A stretch of 64,000 bases of DNA, taken from Glossina fuscipes. Its lineage: Eukaryota > Arthropoda > Insecta > Diptera > Glossinidae. Both the position numbers and the translations under genes were made by a program. The stretch lies in contig NW_023998564.1 of the NCBI RefSeq assembly GCF_014805625.2, forward strand, positions 3,274,454-3,338,453, given 5' to 3'. Of this stretch, positions 48,972-60,543 are shown one piece after another. The notes under the pieces were generated by a model that did no database searches, was not told the DNA's origin, and saw only the letters and a list, made by a program, of their open reading frames with translations. Position 1 is the first letter of the stretch; each line of letters begins with the position of its first letter.

Positions 48972-49160
48972 CTACCTTAACTTTACCTTGGCTAGAAGTA
49001 TCAGAGTATTAATACAAGAGTAATATTACTTTATCAAAACTACTAGGCTCAATATCTAATGTACTATCATAAATTATAATGGGCTCCGGCCCACTATACT
49101 GTTTTCATTTCTATTTTTTCTGATAAAAGGCGGTCGGCAATAAGCAATAATATTTTTGGG

Positions 49161-49615
49161 TAAGAAAAGTGCAGGTTTCTGCCAACATTGAAAAAATCTC
49201 CTAACATATGATAATTAATAGCAATTCATTGAAGGCTCGTTGTCACGGTTTGCTAATGATCGGTGTAAAAATATTCTGTCTATATAAAGTGAAAATTTTT
49301 CCCCTATTGTTTTATGTTTTATTATTCATTACTGCTCTTGACATAACGGTTGCGAAATGTTAAACTGAAACACCGACTAATTAGCCTATAATTTTTGTTA
49401 GAACGTTGATGAGGAAGGTATGGATGAGCTACTTTGCAAACTATTTCTAAGGTTTCTCAAATTTATCGCTTTGTTTAACTTTTCAAACACAAATTTAGTT
49501 AATTTGGAAACACTCACCAAGGTGGAAGTGCTCTTAGAGCAAAATATAAAAAAAGAAAAAAAAGGAGAGTAAAATCAAATTAATTGAAGTAAACAGAATA
49601 ACGCATCCTTAAAAA
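49161..49615 (+). other. Upstream region of inaC
   Basis: 455 bases separate the I-like LINE from the inaC start codon and must hold whatever proximal promoter and 5' leader are not further upstream. I see no certain TATA box or splice site. Just before the start is a purine-rich AAAAGAAAAAAAAGGAGAGT and an A-rich context (AAAAAATGG), favourable for initiation in insects. Confidence 0.35.
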
Positions 49616-52600
49616 ATGGCGGCAGCAGCAGCAACTGCACCTGCAGCGGCGGCTGTGCCAAACAATCTGGTGGAAATAGCAGGCGAAACCAATTTTACTA
49701 ATTACATGAAAAATCGCCTCAGAGGTGGGGGTATGAAGCGTAAAGGATTGGAGATAATTAACGGCCATAAATTTAGTATGAAATTTTTTAAACAACCAAC
49801 TTATTGCGGTCATTGTAAAGATTTCATATGGTAAGTAAAACAACAAAATACTTCTATTAATTTAATTAATGCTAATGAATTGCAGGGGTTTCGGTAAGCA
49901 GGGCTATCAATGCGAAGGTAACGAATGCTAAAAGAAAAAGAGAAAAAAGAAAATTGAAAAATATATTAAAACTTTTATCGTCATAGAATGTCGCTTCAAT
50001 ATGCATCAGAAATGCTCCAAGTATATTGTATTCAAGTGTCCCGGCAATGATTCAGATATAGACGCTGATTGTGCTAAAGTTAAACATAAATGGGAATCGA
50101 CCACATACACAACACCGACATTTTGTGATGATTGCGGTCTTTTGTTACATGGCGTTGCTCATCAGGGTGTTAAATGCGATAGTAAGTACTTACTAGCAAT
50201 CGTATATAGAAACAAAGCAAGTCAATATATCCTTGTTTAGATTGCAATTTAAATGTTCATCATAATTGCAAGGAAAAAGTGCCACCAATCTGCGGTGCTG
50301 ATATTTCGGAAATCAGAGGCAAGCTATTGTTGTATGTTGAGCTTAAAGGCAATAGCTTGAAAGTTGATAGTAAGTGGAATATATTTTTATTCTTTTTTTT
50401 CGTGATAAACGAGGGAAAATTGTTTCCAGTTAAAGAGGCAGCGAATTTAATACCCATGGATACTAACGGTTTAAGCGATCCCTATATAGCTATAGCATTA
50501 CATCCGGATCGTAGTGGTCGCACTAAGAAGAAAACAAAAACTATACAAAAGAATTTAAATCCAGTTTATAACGAAACGTTCGCTTTGTAAGTCTAAGCAG
50601 ATGAAATATTTTGGTTTTCAGAAGGACAAAAAGTTGAATTTCAAATGTTTTATTAGCGATTTACAGCCTCAAGATCGTGATAAACGCTTACTAATTGAAG
50701 TTTGGGATTGGGATCGGACTTCGCGCAATGATTTTATGGGTTCATTCTCTTTCAGTTTGGAAGAAATTCAAAAGGTCTGTTCATATTTGATCATTTGAAT
50801 TAATTAAATTTCGTTGGTGTAGTTAGTTTAATTTCTGTGTTATCTCTTCTTTACCATATCGGTCAATGGAGGGAAGTAAATCATAATTATCTGGAATCTC
50901 CTTGCACCATTTTTCTTGAACAGCAATGTATTTTTAGTGGCTATAGCCATGATCATCCATCACAACGTCTGTCCGTTGATCCATGGTACCAAGTTCCAAG
51001 TCTATAAATATGTGATGAACAAATATTTTTGGGCTTGAATATTATAAATGAATTTTGCAAATATGCCTCAATAAAGAATCGATCTTTTTTTTGTTTCCAT
51101 AACCAGTGACTCAAGGGCTGTCGTATAACGATGGTGAAGATGGTTCCCTTGTAATGTATTGGTTTCCTGGAGAAATATCGAGAAATTTTTGTGAGCAGAC
51201 TGCATTTGATGCCATACGGTGTCATACAGTTAAATGCCTATTGTTGTCAATTTTATTTTATTTTTAATTATTTTAAATTCAATTTTTTTTTTATCGAATT
51301 AATTTTAAACGTAAGTGGAACTGGAATGTAGACAGTTGACAATAATATGCATTTAACTGTAAAAACCCCTATGCAAGAACTAAAAAAAAAATTAAAAAAA
51401 CGTTAGCTGGAAAATTTTGATGCATCCATAGTGTACATTAGGCTTTGCTCCGTTGGACTACCATTTGTTTTGTTTTCGACGAAACGTTAAAGCTGATTTC
51501 AAAAGAATCTGCAACCCCACTTAGATCTTTACACCCCAAAAGTTCCATGCCGGTAGAGTTAGGAAAGCAGCTGAAAATGAACAAAAAACCTAACAAAAAA
51601 TATTGCAAAAAGAGTCTCAATGCTTTTTGCTCAAATTATTCTGATGAAGAAATGAGATCTTTTTTTTATCAATAATAAAATTAGTTGCGATAGACATTAA
51701 TTTGAAATTCAATATTTCCGACTTGTGGAAACAGTTCGAATCAGAGAACTGATTTTAAGACTGGGTAGCCTGGAAAAGATACAAGGTTGGAAATATTACA
51801 TTTTTAGGTATGGATGATGAGTTTTCAAGATCACGTAAACGTAATTTTCTTATTTATTCAACACTTAACAGAAATAAAAGGGCAGCATGCTAGGCAAATG
51901 CAAAAACTCTTTAATTATATTTTTCGTTCGTATCACAAAATATTTTGCGTACATATTTAGCACTTTTGCAGTTACATACAGGTCGTCTAATTTTTGATCT
52001 TTGAACTGGACCTGAAGAAAAGGATGAAGTGAAAATGTAAGTAAAAGCTAGAAGCCGTGGTCGCGATCACAGTAAAAAGGACTGACGAGGTTATGATGTT
52101 CCCACCAATTAGCATATGTAGCATAACTAACGGGTTCTGTCACGCATGTATCCAATCATTACAAATATTTCTTAAAATAACAATAAGAAGTAATTTGCAT
52201 TCGTCTTAGGTCAAATTTTTTTAAAAACGTAGAATGAAGATGCTTTCAGTTGATAAATCAGTATTGTAAGATCCATTGTACATATAGTTGATCGTTTATA
52301 TTTCAAAGGAGACTTTAGTACGATTTGACAACACTGCGCAGCTAATCGTGCAAATTCAAGACCGTTTTTTTTGAGAAAGTCAAGTATAAAACTGAAAACA
52401 TCATAATGAAAGCGTTATTTTATTAATTTTTGGTTTAAATTGAACTTGAAGAATACAACTTAAGTTAGAGTAGGAATTTATTAATTTTTATTTCTGATTA
52501 CGGTTACCTCCATTCGCCGATTTCATTAATTTCTGCAAATGAGCTAAAAAAAATTGAGACAAAACTCACGTTTCTAAACAAAATATAGTGGATAGGCAGG

Positions 52601-55600
52601 CAGACGACGGCACCTAAATCAGTTAGGTTATATACACATGCGTAGGTATTTCATGGCCCCGTGAGCCAAATTTCGACGTCTTAAAAGCGTTGTCGTGATA
52701 TAACTCCCGTGTTTGGTTCAACAAACTAATATGGTTTATGAGGAAAAACGGACAAATTAGTTTTCTCAGCTCATAGTATAGGCCTAGAAGTGCCCGTGAG
52801 AGAATTCGTATAAGTCTGTACGTACATACAGGTATGTATATTTTTGATGAAAGTTCAGTTCAAAGTCGATTTGAGATGAACTTGAGCTTGAACTTTCAAT
52901 ATAATCGTTTCTGTATTTGTAATATGAATGTTTTAATAACTTCTTAAACGGAGCAATTTCGTGAAAATGTGTCGAAAGGCGCAGGTTGACTAGAAATTAA
53001 ATAAGTTTTTAAAATATAAGCACATTACATACATGATACATGACTTAAATTTACATATATAAGTAAATTTATTTGTATAATCAAAACCTATACTCCATTA
53101 GGAACCAATTGATGGTTGGTACAAATTCTTAACTCAAGCTGAAGGTGAACATTACAATATACCATGCAGTGATCCCATAAATGATATTGCTCGGTTAAGA
53201 GATGAAGTTCGGGTAAGTACTGATTTGCGTATTATAAATTAAGTGTAATAAATTTATCCAATCAGTTTATTCCATACGGATACTGATAAAAGTGTTATCA
53301 TGCCACATTCGTTTTGGGAATGTATGTACATACGACATGTAATATGGAATGGAATAAGCTTTCAATAATTTTCCTATTCATGATTACATAAAATCTCCTT
53401 GGATTAAATTTGATTTACTTCATCTTAGTCTGTGTATGTATGTAAAAAAAATTGAAGAACAGATGTTAACGTACAGGAAACCTGGTAGACATTGAAGGGC
53501 CTTTTATCAATTTTGTACCTATGGTTTTTTGATATTCATATCTTTTTAAATGTTCTCCATTTTCTTCACTTTACGAAGGATTTAAAAAAAAATATTTTCT
53601 GACAATGTTTTCAACGGACTGAAGTAAGTCAGGATAAGTTTTGAAGTTTGTTTGCAGCTTTTCTTTAGTCATACATTATTCTCTTAAATTATAAACGGTA
53701 CCCGAAAGTATGCCAAAACTTCCATTTTAACATGCTGCTGAAACATATGTTACATTCTCTTTAAAGATTATCAAGTATTTTAAAATTTCCGAAGAAACCA
53801 ATTGTATTCAGTTCGAAAAGAAATTTGTGTCAGAGTGGTCAGAAAAATGTAGTCAAAATAGAATGTTAATTAAAACCAAAACAAGACTTCAGAATCACTT
53901 TTTGAATCGATCGGTATAATACGATGAGAGTCTATCTCAATCACTTTCGGCTGTTGAGTATCTCCTCAAAAACTTAATATGCCCTTGTACCAGAAATGGT
54001 GTAAGGTCGTTAACTAAATTTGTGTCTTAAAAATTAGACTTAGACCATTGTGAAATGTGACGGCTTATTTGAGTATACATTTATTCGAATTTTATGTATA
54101 TAAATCTCTATAATGCATTGAAATTTCAATCCTTTTCTCTCTTTCATTGTGCAAATTGTTTCATCAAATGTTTTATAAAAGCGTGAGGATAAAAAGAAAT
54201 CGAAAAGACGACGTATGGATAATAAAAGTTTACCGCATAATATGAGCAAACGTGATATGATACGTGCTGCCGATTTCAACTTTATTAAAGTCTTGGGCAA
54301 AGGTTCATACGGTAAAATATTATTAGCGGAACGTCGTGGTACTGATGAGTTATATGCTGTTAAAGTATTACGTAAAGATGTTATCATACAAACGGATGAT
54401 ATGGAATTACCAATGACTGAAAAAAGCGTACTTGCCTTGTCGGGTAAATCACCGTTCTTGGTATGTTTGCATTCTTGCTTCCAAACTATGGTAGGTGAAA
54501 GTGGGAGTATAATCAATATATTTTTTGAAAAAAACATTTTCTTTCTTTTATAAAGGACCGTTTGTTTTTCGTAATGGAATTTTGCAAAGGTGGAGATTTA
54601 ATGTTCCATATGCGTCAGTATGGCCGCTTTAAAGAATCAGTGGCATTGTAAGCTTTAAGACTTTTTTATTTCCATTTTTGATTTGTTATCTTCGTGAAGA
54701 AGAGCGGCTCGTAATAAATAAGAAAACGTTTAAGAGATTTTGCACGATATAAATAAGTTTGTAATCGTATAAACATGTCCGTCTGTTTATTTTTATTATG
54801 ATGAAGTTCATACAGAGCCAAATATTACTTCAGAGACAGTGAAGTCACGTTATTCCCCCGTGGTATAAGGGTATGCTCAGTTTGTGCGAATGTAGGCTAG
54901 AAAGACCCAGAAAGATTCGAGATAGAGTTATATCGATCGCTTCATAGTCATTTTTTGAATCGAGTTAATCTTGTGCACGTGCTCGTCTTGTTTTTAACAT
55001 CCAGCCCGCAATTTTTGCGATACTTTGATAAAATTTGGTGCACGGACGCATTTCTTTCCAAAGATGAAATGGTTTGGTTTGGACTGAAAATGGTTTGGTT
55101 TGTTCGTTTAACGCCTTATTTTGAAAAGCCGATATATGAATAATTATGTTAACCGGTTTGGTGTAGGGTATTTAGCTTTGTAACATTTTTACTTGCTTTT
55201 TTTGTATATAGCTATCGAAATGTATTATTAATAAGCTTGGGATTCTCTGACGATTTAAGCATACGATGATATTTGCAAACCGTTCGGTAATTCTGTTCGA
55301 AGATATCACGTTTGCAAAAACTGCCATCAAAGCCTGGCACTTTGAATACCAGCTCATGTCCACAAATCGAGCTTAAAATACATTTACAATTAGATAACGG
55401 GTATCAAGCATTCACTATATGAATAATGCTTTTCTTGCTTGTTTTATCTCAATTTTTCAATAATTGTTTTCTATTATCTTTTTGTTTAGGTTCTACGTAG
55501 TTGAAGTAGCTTTGGCTTTATTCTTTTTACATGAACATGATGTGCTTTATCGTGACTTGAAGTTAGATAATATTCTTTTAGATATTGAGGGCCATATTAA

Positions 55601-56399
55601 ATTGGCCGATTTCGGCTTATCTAAAGATTGCATATCCGACACGGAAACAACTAGAACTTTTTGTGGGACTACGTCGTATATGGCCCCAGAGGTGCATTAA
55701 CATTTCCCCATTTATGAATGTGAGATGAAAAAACTTATTTCCTTTTAGATACTTAACTACGAATCATACGGTCATAGCGCAGACTGGTGGTCGTATGGTA
55801 TCTTAATATATGAATTAATGGCGGGTCAGTTACCATTTGACGCTGAAACTGAAGAGGCCACATTTCGGAATATTAAGGAAAAGAAAGCCATTTTTCCAAA
55901 ACATTTCTCGCAAGAAGCAATGGATATTATAACAAGTGTAAGAAAGCATATCATTATTAGTTAAAGTAAAAAAAGTTTAATTTAAAATTTTTTATTTATG
56001 ATCTTTTTTTGCAATGTTCTAACGTTTTTATGTTCTTTAGTTTCTAGCTAAAAAGCCCAATAATCGTTTAGGTGCTGGACGTTATGCTCGCACTGAGATT
56101 ACTACTCATCCATTTTATAAGAATATCGATTGGGATAAAGCGGCTAATAAGGAAATGGAACCGCCCTTAATACCGAAAATTGTAAGAAATAAGCAACAAA
56201 AAATATCCGCAAAAATAATTAAATTTTCTTCATATTTATTACGCAGAAACATCGCAAAGATTTGTGTAATTTCGAGGCGGAATTCACCAAAGAAAAAACT
56301 GATTTAACACCTACTGATAAATTATTTATGATGAATCTCGATCAAAATGATTTTATTGGTTTCTCTTATATGAACCCCGAATTTATAACAATCGTTTAG
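49616..56399 (+). CDS. inaC: Eye-specific protein kinase C (inaC)
   Basis: This is a conventional PKC that phosphorylates phototransduction proteins and ends the light response in fly photoreceptors, held on the INAD scaffold. Thirteen coding exons join in frame: 49616-49830, 49886-49917, 49987-50181, 50241-50369, 50430-50586, 50657-50774, 53102-53212, 54182-54490, 54556-54647, 55490-55691, 55749-55937, 56041-56181 and 56247-56399. The product has 680 residues: pseudosubstrate (33-47, MKRKG), C1A (51-100), C1B (116-165), C2 (about 172-282; Asp 201, 207, 260, 262, 268), and kinase (about 351-608) with GKGSYG, Lys380, YRDLK (Asp475), DFG and APE. A turn motif (LTPTDK) and hydrophobic motif ([11 protein letters not shown]) lead to a terminal TIV, a class I PDZ ligand. 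Oddly, the activation loop reads [11 protein letters not shown] where the usual form is FCGTPxY. The exon 8 acceptor has a weak pyrimidine tract. Identity is very secure; individual exon borders are read by eye. Confidence 0.95.
50775..53101 (+). other. inaC: inaC intron 6 (2.3 kb) with foldback repeat
   Basis: The largest intron separates the C2 domain exon from the hinge exon. It begins AAG|GTCTGT and ends CCATTAG|GAA. It holds a 25-base inverted repeat (51226-51360) and open frames on both strands near 50953-51225 and 51445-51675 that I cannot assign. Its A+T content equals that of the flanks. Confidence 0.75.
51226..51360. repeat. 25-bp inverted repeat, possible MITE or transposon end
   Basis: The left arm (51226-51250) starts ACAGTTAAATGCCTATTGTT. 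The right arm (51336-51360) starts TTGACAATAATATGCATTTA. They are complementary with two mismatches around an 85-base A+T-rich spacer. It could be a tiny foldback element inside the inaC intron. Confidence 0.65.
54940..55185 (+). repeat. Dispersed repeat, family 1 copy in inaC intron 9
   Basis: CAGCCCGCAATTTTTGCGAT, TTTGATAAAATTTGGTGCAC and GGTTTGGTGTAGGGTATTTA follow the order seen at 41300-41600. It lies between the exons ending at 54647 and starting at 55490. Confidence 0.65.
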
Positions 56400-56424
56400 A
56401 TTATTAAAAATATATTCACATAAA

Positions 56425-57180
56425 ACCAGTAAGAAAGTTATATTCGACAGGGATCGAATCTCACATACCCACCGCTATGCTTTTCGCATTGTACTCTCCA
56501 AGTTCTCTTGTTTGATACGCATATTGCTGCTTTGAATCTCAGTGTCGATCATATTCATTTCAAAATTAACCCATTTTTAGGCAGACAATAGATCTTCATT
56601 TTAACAAAATAGTTTTTAAACTTTCTGTCTTGTTTGCATTATGGCAAGTAAGCATAAAACCTCAAAAAAGTGAAAAAAATAAGATGTAATTACGTGTAAC
56701 TTCATGTGGGAATGGTCGATTCTTTCCATTTTTGCACTTAAAGAGTAGAGTGGTTCATAAAGTAATTTCAGAAACTTTCAGCTTTCTAATAGTAGTCTTC
56801 AGCCTTCTTAATAGTTTTTAAGTACCGAACGAAAAACCACAAATCTTCGCTAAAAAACGAACTTGCGATCAGTTTACGCTCCACTGGAGACTTTTACTCC
56901 GACCAACTTATCCGTTTTTAGTTTGCACCTGCATGCAAAAACTACCAATGTTTCCACCAAATTTGAAGACGATATCTTTATTTTTGCAGCTAGAAGAATG
57001 CCAATAATACGCACCACACAGACACACAGAAGGACACACATGGTTAAATCAACTCAGAATTTTAAGCTGAACAAAAAATATATATATAGTATAAGGTCTC
57101 TGAAGTTTTTTTTTTTTTGGGTGTTAGATATATTATGGAAAAAACAAAATAATTATACCCCCATCTTGCAGTGGTGGATA
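56425..57180 (+). repeat. Dispersed repeat, family 2, in inaC 3' flank
   Basis: It starts AGTAAGAAAGTTATATTCGA then GGGATCGAATCTCACATACC, paralleling the start of 31060. Its second module (GATCAGTTTACGCTCCACTG, ACACACATGGTTAAATCAAC) parallels 62560-62740. It begins about 30 bases after the inaC stop. Confidence 0.65.
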
Positions 57181-57290
57181 TAAAAATGGCAACAAAATTA
57201 CATAAAAATCTCTGTTATAAAATGTTGACAGCAAAGCTTGTTAAAGCTATAAATGCAATAGAAATTACTCTATATGAAAATGTGATAAAA

Positions 57291-57340
57291 GATTTAAGAA
57301 AACTTTCAAAGATTTAAGACAACTTTCAAAGCTTTCAAAA
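57291..57340. repeat. Short tandem repeat, about 20-base unit
   Basis: AAGATTTAAGAAAACTTTCA is followed directly by AAGATTTAAGACAACTTTCA and a shorter third copy. Confidence 0.7.
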
Positions 57341-57540
57341 AAAAAATTAACAGAATTAAAGCTGAATGGCTTATATAGGAAAAAAGCGAATAAAGTTTCT
57401 TTGAAAACTTAAATATAAAACGTTATAAAAATTAACCTAAACCATTATTATTGTTAATCTTATCCTAAGTTCCAAGGAGGAATAAACTATTCTCGAAACA
57501 TACATTTCAATGCGAAAAAAAAAAAAAAAATGTATATAAA

Positions 57541-57707
57541 AATATTCGTTCTCATTTGTTTTGCATGTATTGTGCCGCTTTAAGAATAAGCATATATTCG
57601 TTCTCATTTGTTTTGCATGTATTGTGCCGNNNNNNNNNNTAAGCATATATTCGTTCTCATTTGTTTTGCATGTATTGTGCCGCTTTAAGAATAAGCATAT
57701 ATTCGTT
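57541..57707. repeat. 52-base tandem repeat containing the assembly gap
   Basis: Three copies of a unit containing TTCTCATTTGTTTTGCATGT, ATTGTGCCGCTTTAAGAATA and AGCATATATTCG begin at 57549, 57601 and 57654. Ten Ns (57630-57639) replace the nine bases CTTTAAGAA expected inside the second unit, so the period across the gap is 53 instead of 52. The copy number in the real genome may be larger. Confidence 0.85.
57630..57639. other. Assembly gap (10 N)
   Basis: Ten undetermined bases within the 52-base tandem repeat. Confidence 0.99.
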
Positions 57708-57890
57708 CCAATCCTTTACACTTGCAAACTCCCCAGTTAAAACTAGATCTGAATTTGCAGTTCGCTTAGCGCGGTTGTCATATATTTTATTGCTGTCTTT
57801 TCTGGGCCTAGCCTTTTCTAACCCGTCGACATCGATGATTTCTAGATTATCTGGCATATCATATGTGTATGCTACATAAGTAAAAGTCAC
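57657..57890 (-). pseudogene. Unrecognised coding-like frame running into tandem repeat
   Basis: A 77-codon frame (start MTFTYVAYTYDMPDNLEIID, then GLEKARPRKDSNKIYDNRAK and LTGEFASVKDWNEYM) has a balanced, protein-like composition and higher G+C than the flanks. It ends inside the first 52-base repeat unit (LKAAQYMQNK). I do not recognise the family. It may be the end of a transposon or domesticated gene whose last exon has been tandemly duplicated. The 52-base period is not a multiple of three, so further units shift frame. Confidence 0.35.
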
Positions 57891-58523
57891 AGCTAATCTG
57901 AATGACAGTGTGATGTAGATCTCAAATTTCTCGAGAAACGGTGTTAAAAAAAAAAAGAGATTGAAAATTATTAAATGCTATCTTGATTACATTAAGAGTT
58001 ACAAATTGAAAATGTGTTAACGAATAAATACATAAATGTGATGGGTATAAAAAAAATCAAGAACATGAAAATATATGAGTAATATATGAGTATCTGCTAA
58101 AAAAAAATTGTTTAGAGAATATTTTAAAATATTTTTGGGAACTTTTGTATAAAAAAAAACCAGGTGTTTTTAAAAAAATTAAGAAGTCCAAGTAGACCAT
58201 TTTTAGCATTTTTGATTACATGGAAATGTAACAAGTGTCTGTCCAACAACATACACATTGCCCCTCATTCGTATATTTAAAGTCCAAGAAATATTATCGC
58301 AAAGTAAAACAAACCAAGAAATTATGTATGCTCGTGACCGAATCTTTTGGTTCTATAGATCCATGATGTCAACTGAGCAGCAGAAATTTTTGACAACTTT
58401 ATTAAGAATTATATAAATGTTCCACAATGCTATGAAATGCATCTGTTAAATTGAGTTTTCGGAGACTTGAACTGAATCCTGATTCCTACCAAAAGGTGCG
58501 CTGAAATTCACGCAAGATAGTGC
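57891..58523. other. A+T-rich stretch, no gene seen
   Basis: No supported content between the unassigned frame and the I-like LINE. Confidence 0.5.
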
Positions 58524-58649
58524 GGGATAGTGTTTTTATTATTATTATTATTATTATAATTTTAGACTAATGAAATAAATTCTTAGACTAAAAAAAAAGA
58601 CATTGAGCACTAGCAGTACAGGCTATCGGCTCTAATTTATGAAAGTACA

Positions 58650-59640
58650 TTAGATATTGAGTCTAGTAGTTTTAATAAAGTAATATATTGAATTGATATT
58701 CTGTTCTGAAGCTGATTTTAGAATGTCCAAAGGGTTAATAGTTCCAAATGCAATAGAGAATGTGCGGAAAATTTTTAATGAAAGGTCCAATTCCTTTGCT
58801 ACGTACAAACAATAGTTAATTGCAGATGGTGACTTTTGAATTTTCTTCGCAATAATAATCTTTGTCACGTCATCACCGAGAATGGATTTGTTTGAATTAA
58901 GAAGCTTGAGGACTATTTTAGCTTTTAACTCATACAGTCTATTTTCTAAAGTTGGGAGACCAGTTTAAATTATAATATTATATATGGGCGTCGTCCGAAA
59001 AGCATAACAACTTGCTCTGACGGCTTGGTGATAGACCGGTTTAAGGATGTTGATATTATATTTGCAGCTATTGCGATAAATTATCACAGCATAGTCAATC
59101 TTGCTGAAAACAAGCATTTTGGTGAGATAAGCAATAGTGTTAATGTGCGCATGACTTTTCCAAGCAACGTACTGTATGAAATTCACCCTTGTTAAAATAG
59201 AATTTTTTTACCGAAGACAGTGTGTTTTTCACGGATATTTGTTGGAAAACGTGAGCCCGAGAATATGGAGCGTCTGCACGTTTTGTACTGGTAAGTCATT
59301 AATATGCATCATTTGTTTAGAAATTTTAGCCCCTCACGAGTTTGCCCATGTGAAGATTTCGCGTCCAATAGATTCAAGGGTGTTCGTTGCTTTCGTGCTA
59401 CCCTGCCGTAGAGACAATGTTTGATTCTCTATACGCGGCAAAGAATTTTGCTAATTTCTTTGAAGGTGATCTGGAAAGGCGTGACAGAAGGAGAAGATCC
59501 TTGCGGAATGTCATTCATTAGTGGAAAGGAATCAGAGATGATTGTTAATTCTAACTTTAAACGGCCGATGCGACATGAACGATTTGATATAGTTGAAGAA
59601 TTTGGGTCCAACATTCCATGATTTCAAATAACATGAAGAC
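58650..59640 (-). pseudogene. I-like LINE RT remnants (copy B)
   Basis: Broken frames hold SIDFEKAFDRVG (about 59640-59680), NDIPQGSSPSVTPF (59429-59614), the thumb/connection MNFIQYVAWKSHAHINTIAY (58965-59186) and KIIIAKKIQKSPSAI (58650-58868). The YADD region is degraded. Compared with copy A, several small deletions and stops are present. Confidence 0.78.
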
Positions 59641-59785
59641 CAACTCTGTCAAAAGCTTTTTCGAAATCAATTGAGAGAATTGTTACGTGATTTCCTTCGG
59701 AGCACTGGAAAAGTTGCTGCCAGAGGAATACTCGCACCACATTTGTCCAAAGTAATTAGAAATCTCATCTGCGACAGTTAAAGTT

Positions 59786-60433
59786 TCAATGGGAGGGCAG
59801 ATGGCAGAAATTTCGTTCAGATATGAAGTCCCATTGAGTCTGTTGATTTTGTTCTAGACAACTTTCATTGATGTATTTCTGTGAATTCGGAGAGAAGTGC
59901 GTTGGTTTTCCATTATTTAAAATGCAGAGATTGCTTTGAATGAAGGCCTTTTCTAAAACTGTTCCACGACTATTGTTCACAGTTGAGCCCCCCATGGTTT
60001 TCCAGCTATTGAAGTCGCCGGAAATAATTAATAAGGGGGAAAGTAGAAAGAAAAAATTGTAAAGTTCTAGTTGGGAGAGCGATTGCGAAGGTGAGATGTA
60101 GAGCGAAAGCACTGTAAATTTTATGTTTAAGATTATTTGTATCGCTATAGCCTGCATGTTTGACCTTAAATTTTTGCGTTTGTGAGGTATACTTGATTTT
60201 ATAAAAACACCAATTCCCTGTTTGAAATATAAATTTTGCTCAGCTTTCGGAAAGTATCCGGTATATGATTTGGGTTGAATAGTATTAAAAGAGCTTCTAC
60301 AACGGGTCTCTTGAAGCGATATAAAGGTTGGATTGAAATCATTTACGAGTGTACGAAGTTCATCGAAATTATTAAGAAGTCCCTTAATGTTCCATTGTAG
60401 AATTTTAAAAACTTTATTTAATTGTAGTGACAT
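59786..60433 (-). pseudogene. I-like LINE endonuclease (copy B)
   Basis: The 215-codon frame starts at an ATG and has the apurinic-type endonuclease layout: ILQWNIKGLLNNFDELRTL, the catalytic glutamate in SLQETR, GIGVFIKSSIP, SLYISPSQ and SGDFNSWKTMGG. Then HFSPNSQKYINES appears where the domain's final histidine motif would be. The frame then leaves the family, because the following RT region has been deleted. It is the start of ORF2. The gap to ORF1 is about 110 bases. Confidence 0.85.
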
Positions 60434-60543
60434 GGAAAGGTAGTGGTAGGTGAATTAAATTGACGTGTCAGCGTCTCCGTCGAAAAGGCCTCTATAGAAA
60501 TTTTGCGTGAATAATTTGTTCTTACCAGCAGAATAATCTGTAG

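Larger units (their letters stand above)
47090..49160 (+). mobile_element. I-clade LINE, copy A (RT to RNase H)
   Basis: A 5'-truncated element carries reverse transcriptase, connection and RNase H regions. RT motifs are SDYRPISLLSCLSKVLEK near 47150, QQVGFKKGRGCIDALLH, SIDFEKAFDRVG near 47335, NGIPQGSPLS near 47510 and LYADDVYIF near 47584-47610. An RNase H domain follows. RT plus RNase H without LTRs identifies the I clade. Its 3' part (SINTRV..., then ACTAGGCTCAATATCTAATG) matches copy B. The TAA tail is not obvious and the 3' border is approximate. Confidence 0.85.

Noticed and set aside
50587..50621. Alternative inaC exon 6 acceptor at 50621
   Set aside because: Using it puts a stop in frame. 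The AG at 50655-50656 joins FAF to DLQPQDRD in frame and matches the C2 domain.
50953..51675. Open frames on both strands in inaC intron 6
   Set aside because: A Tc1-like transposase end was considered ([12 protein letters not shown]), but the catalytic motifs and ends were not found.
54855..54925. Second tRNA-like segment (GTGGTATAAGGGTATGC ... AGATTCGAG)
   Set aside because: No cloverleaf pairing; it is inside an inaC intron.
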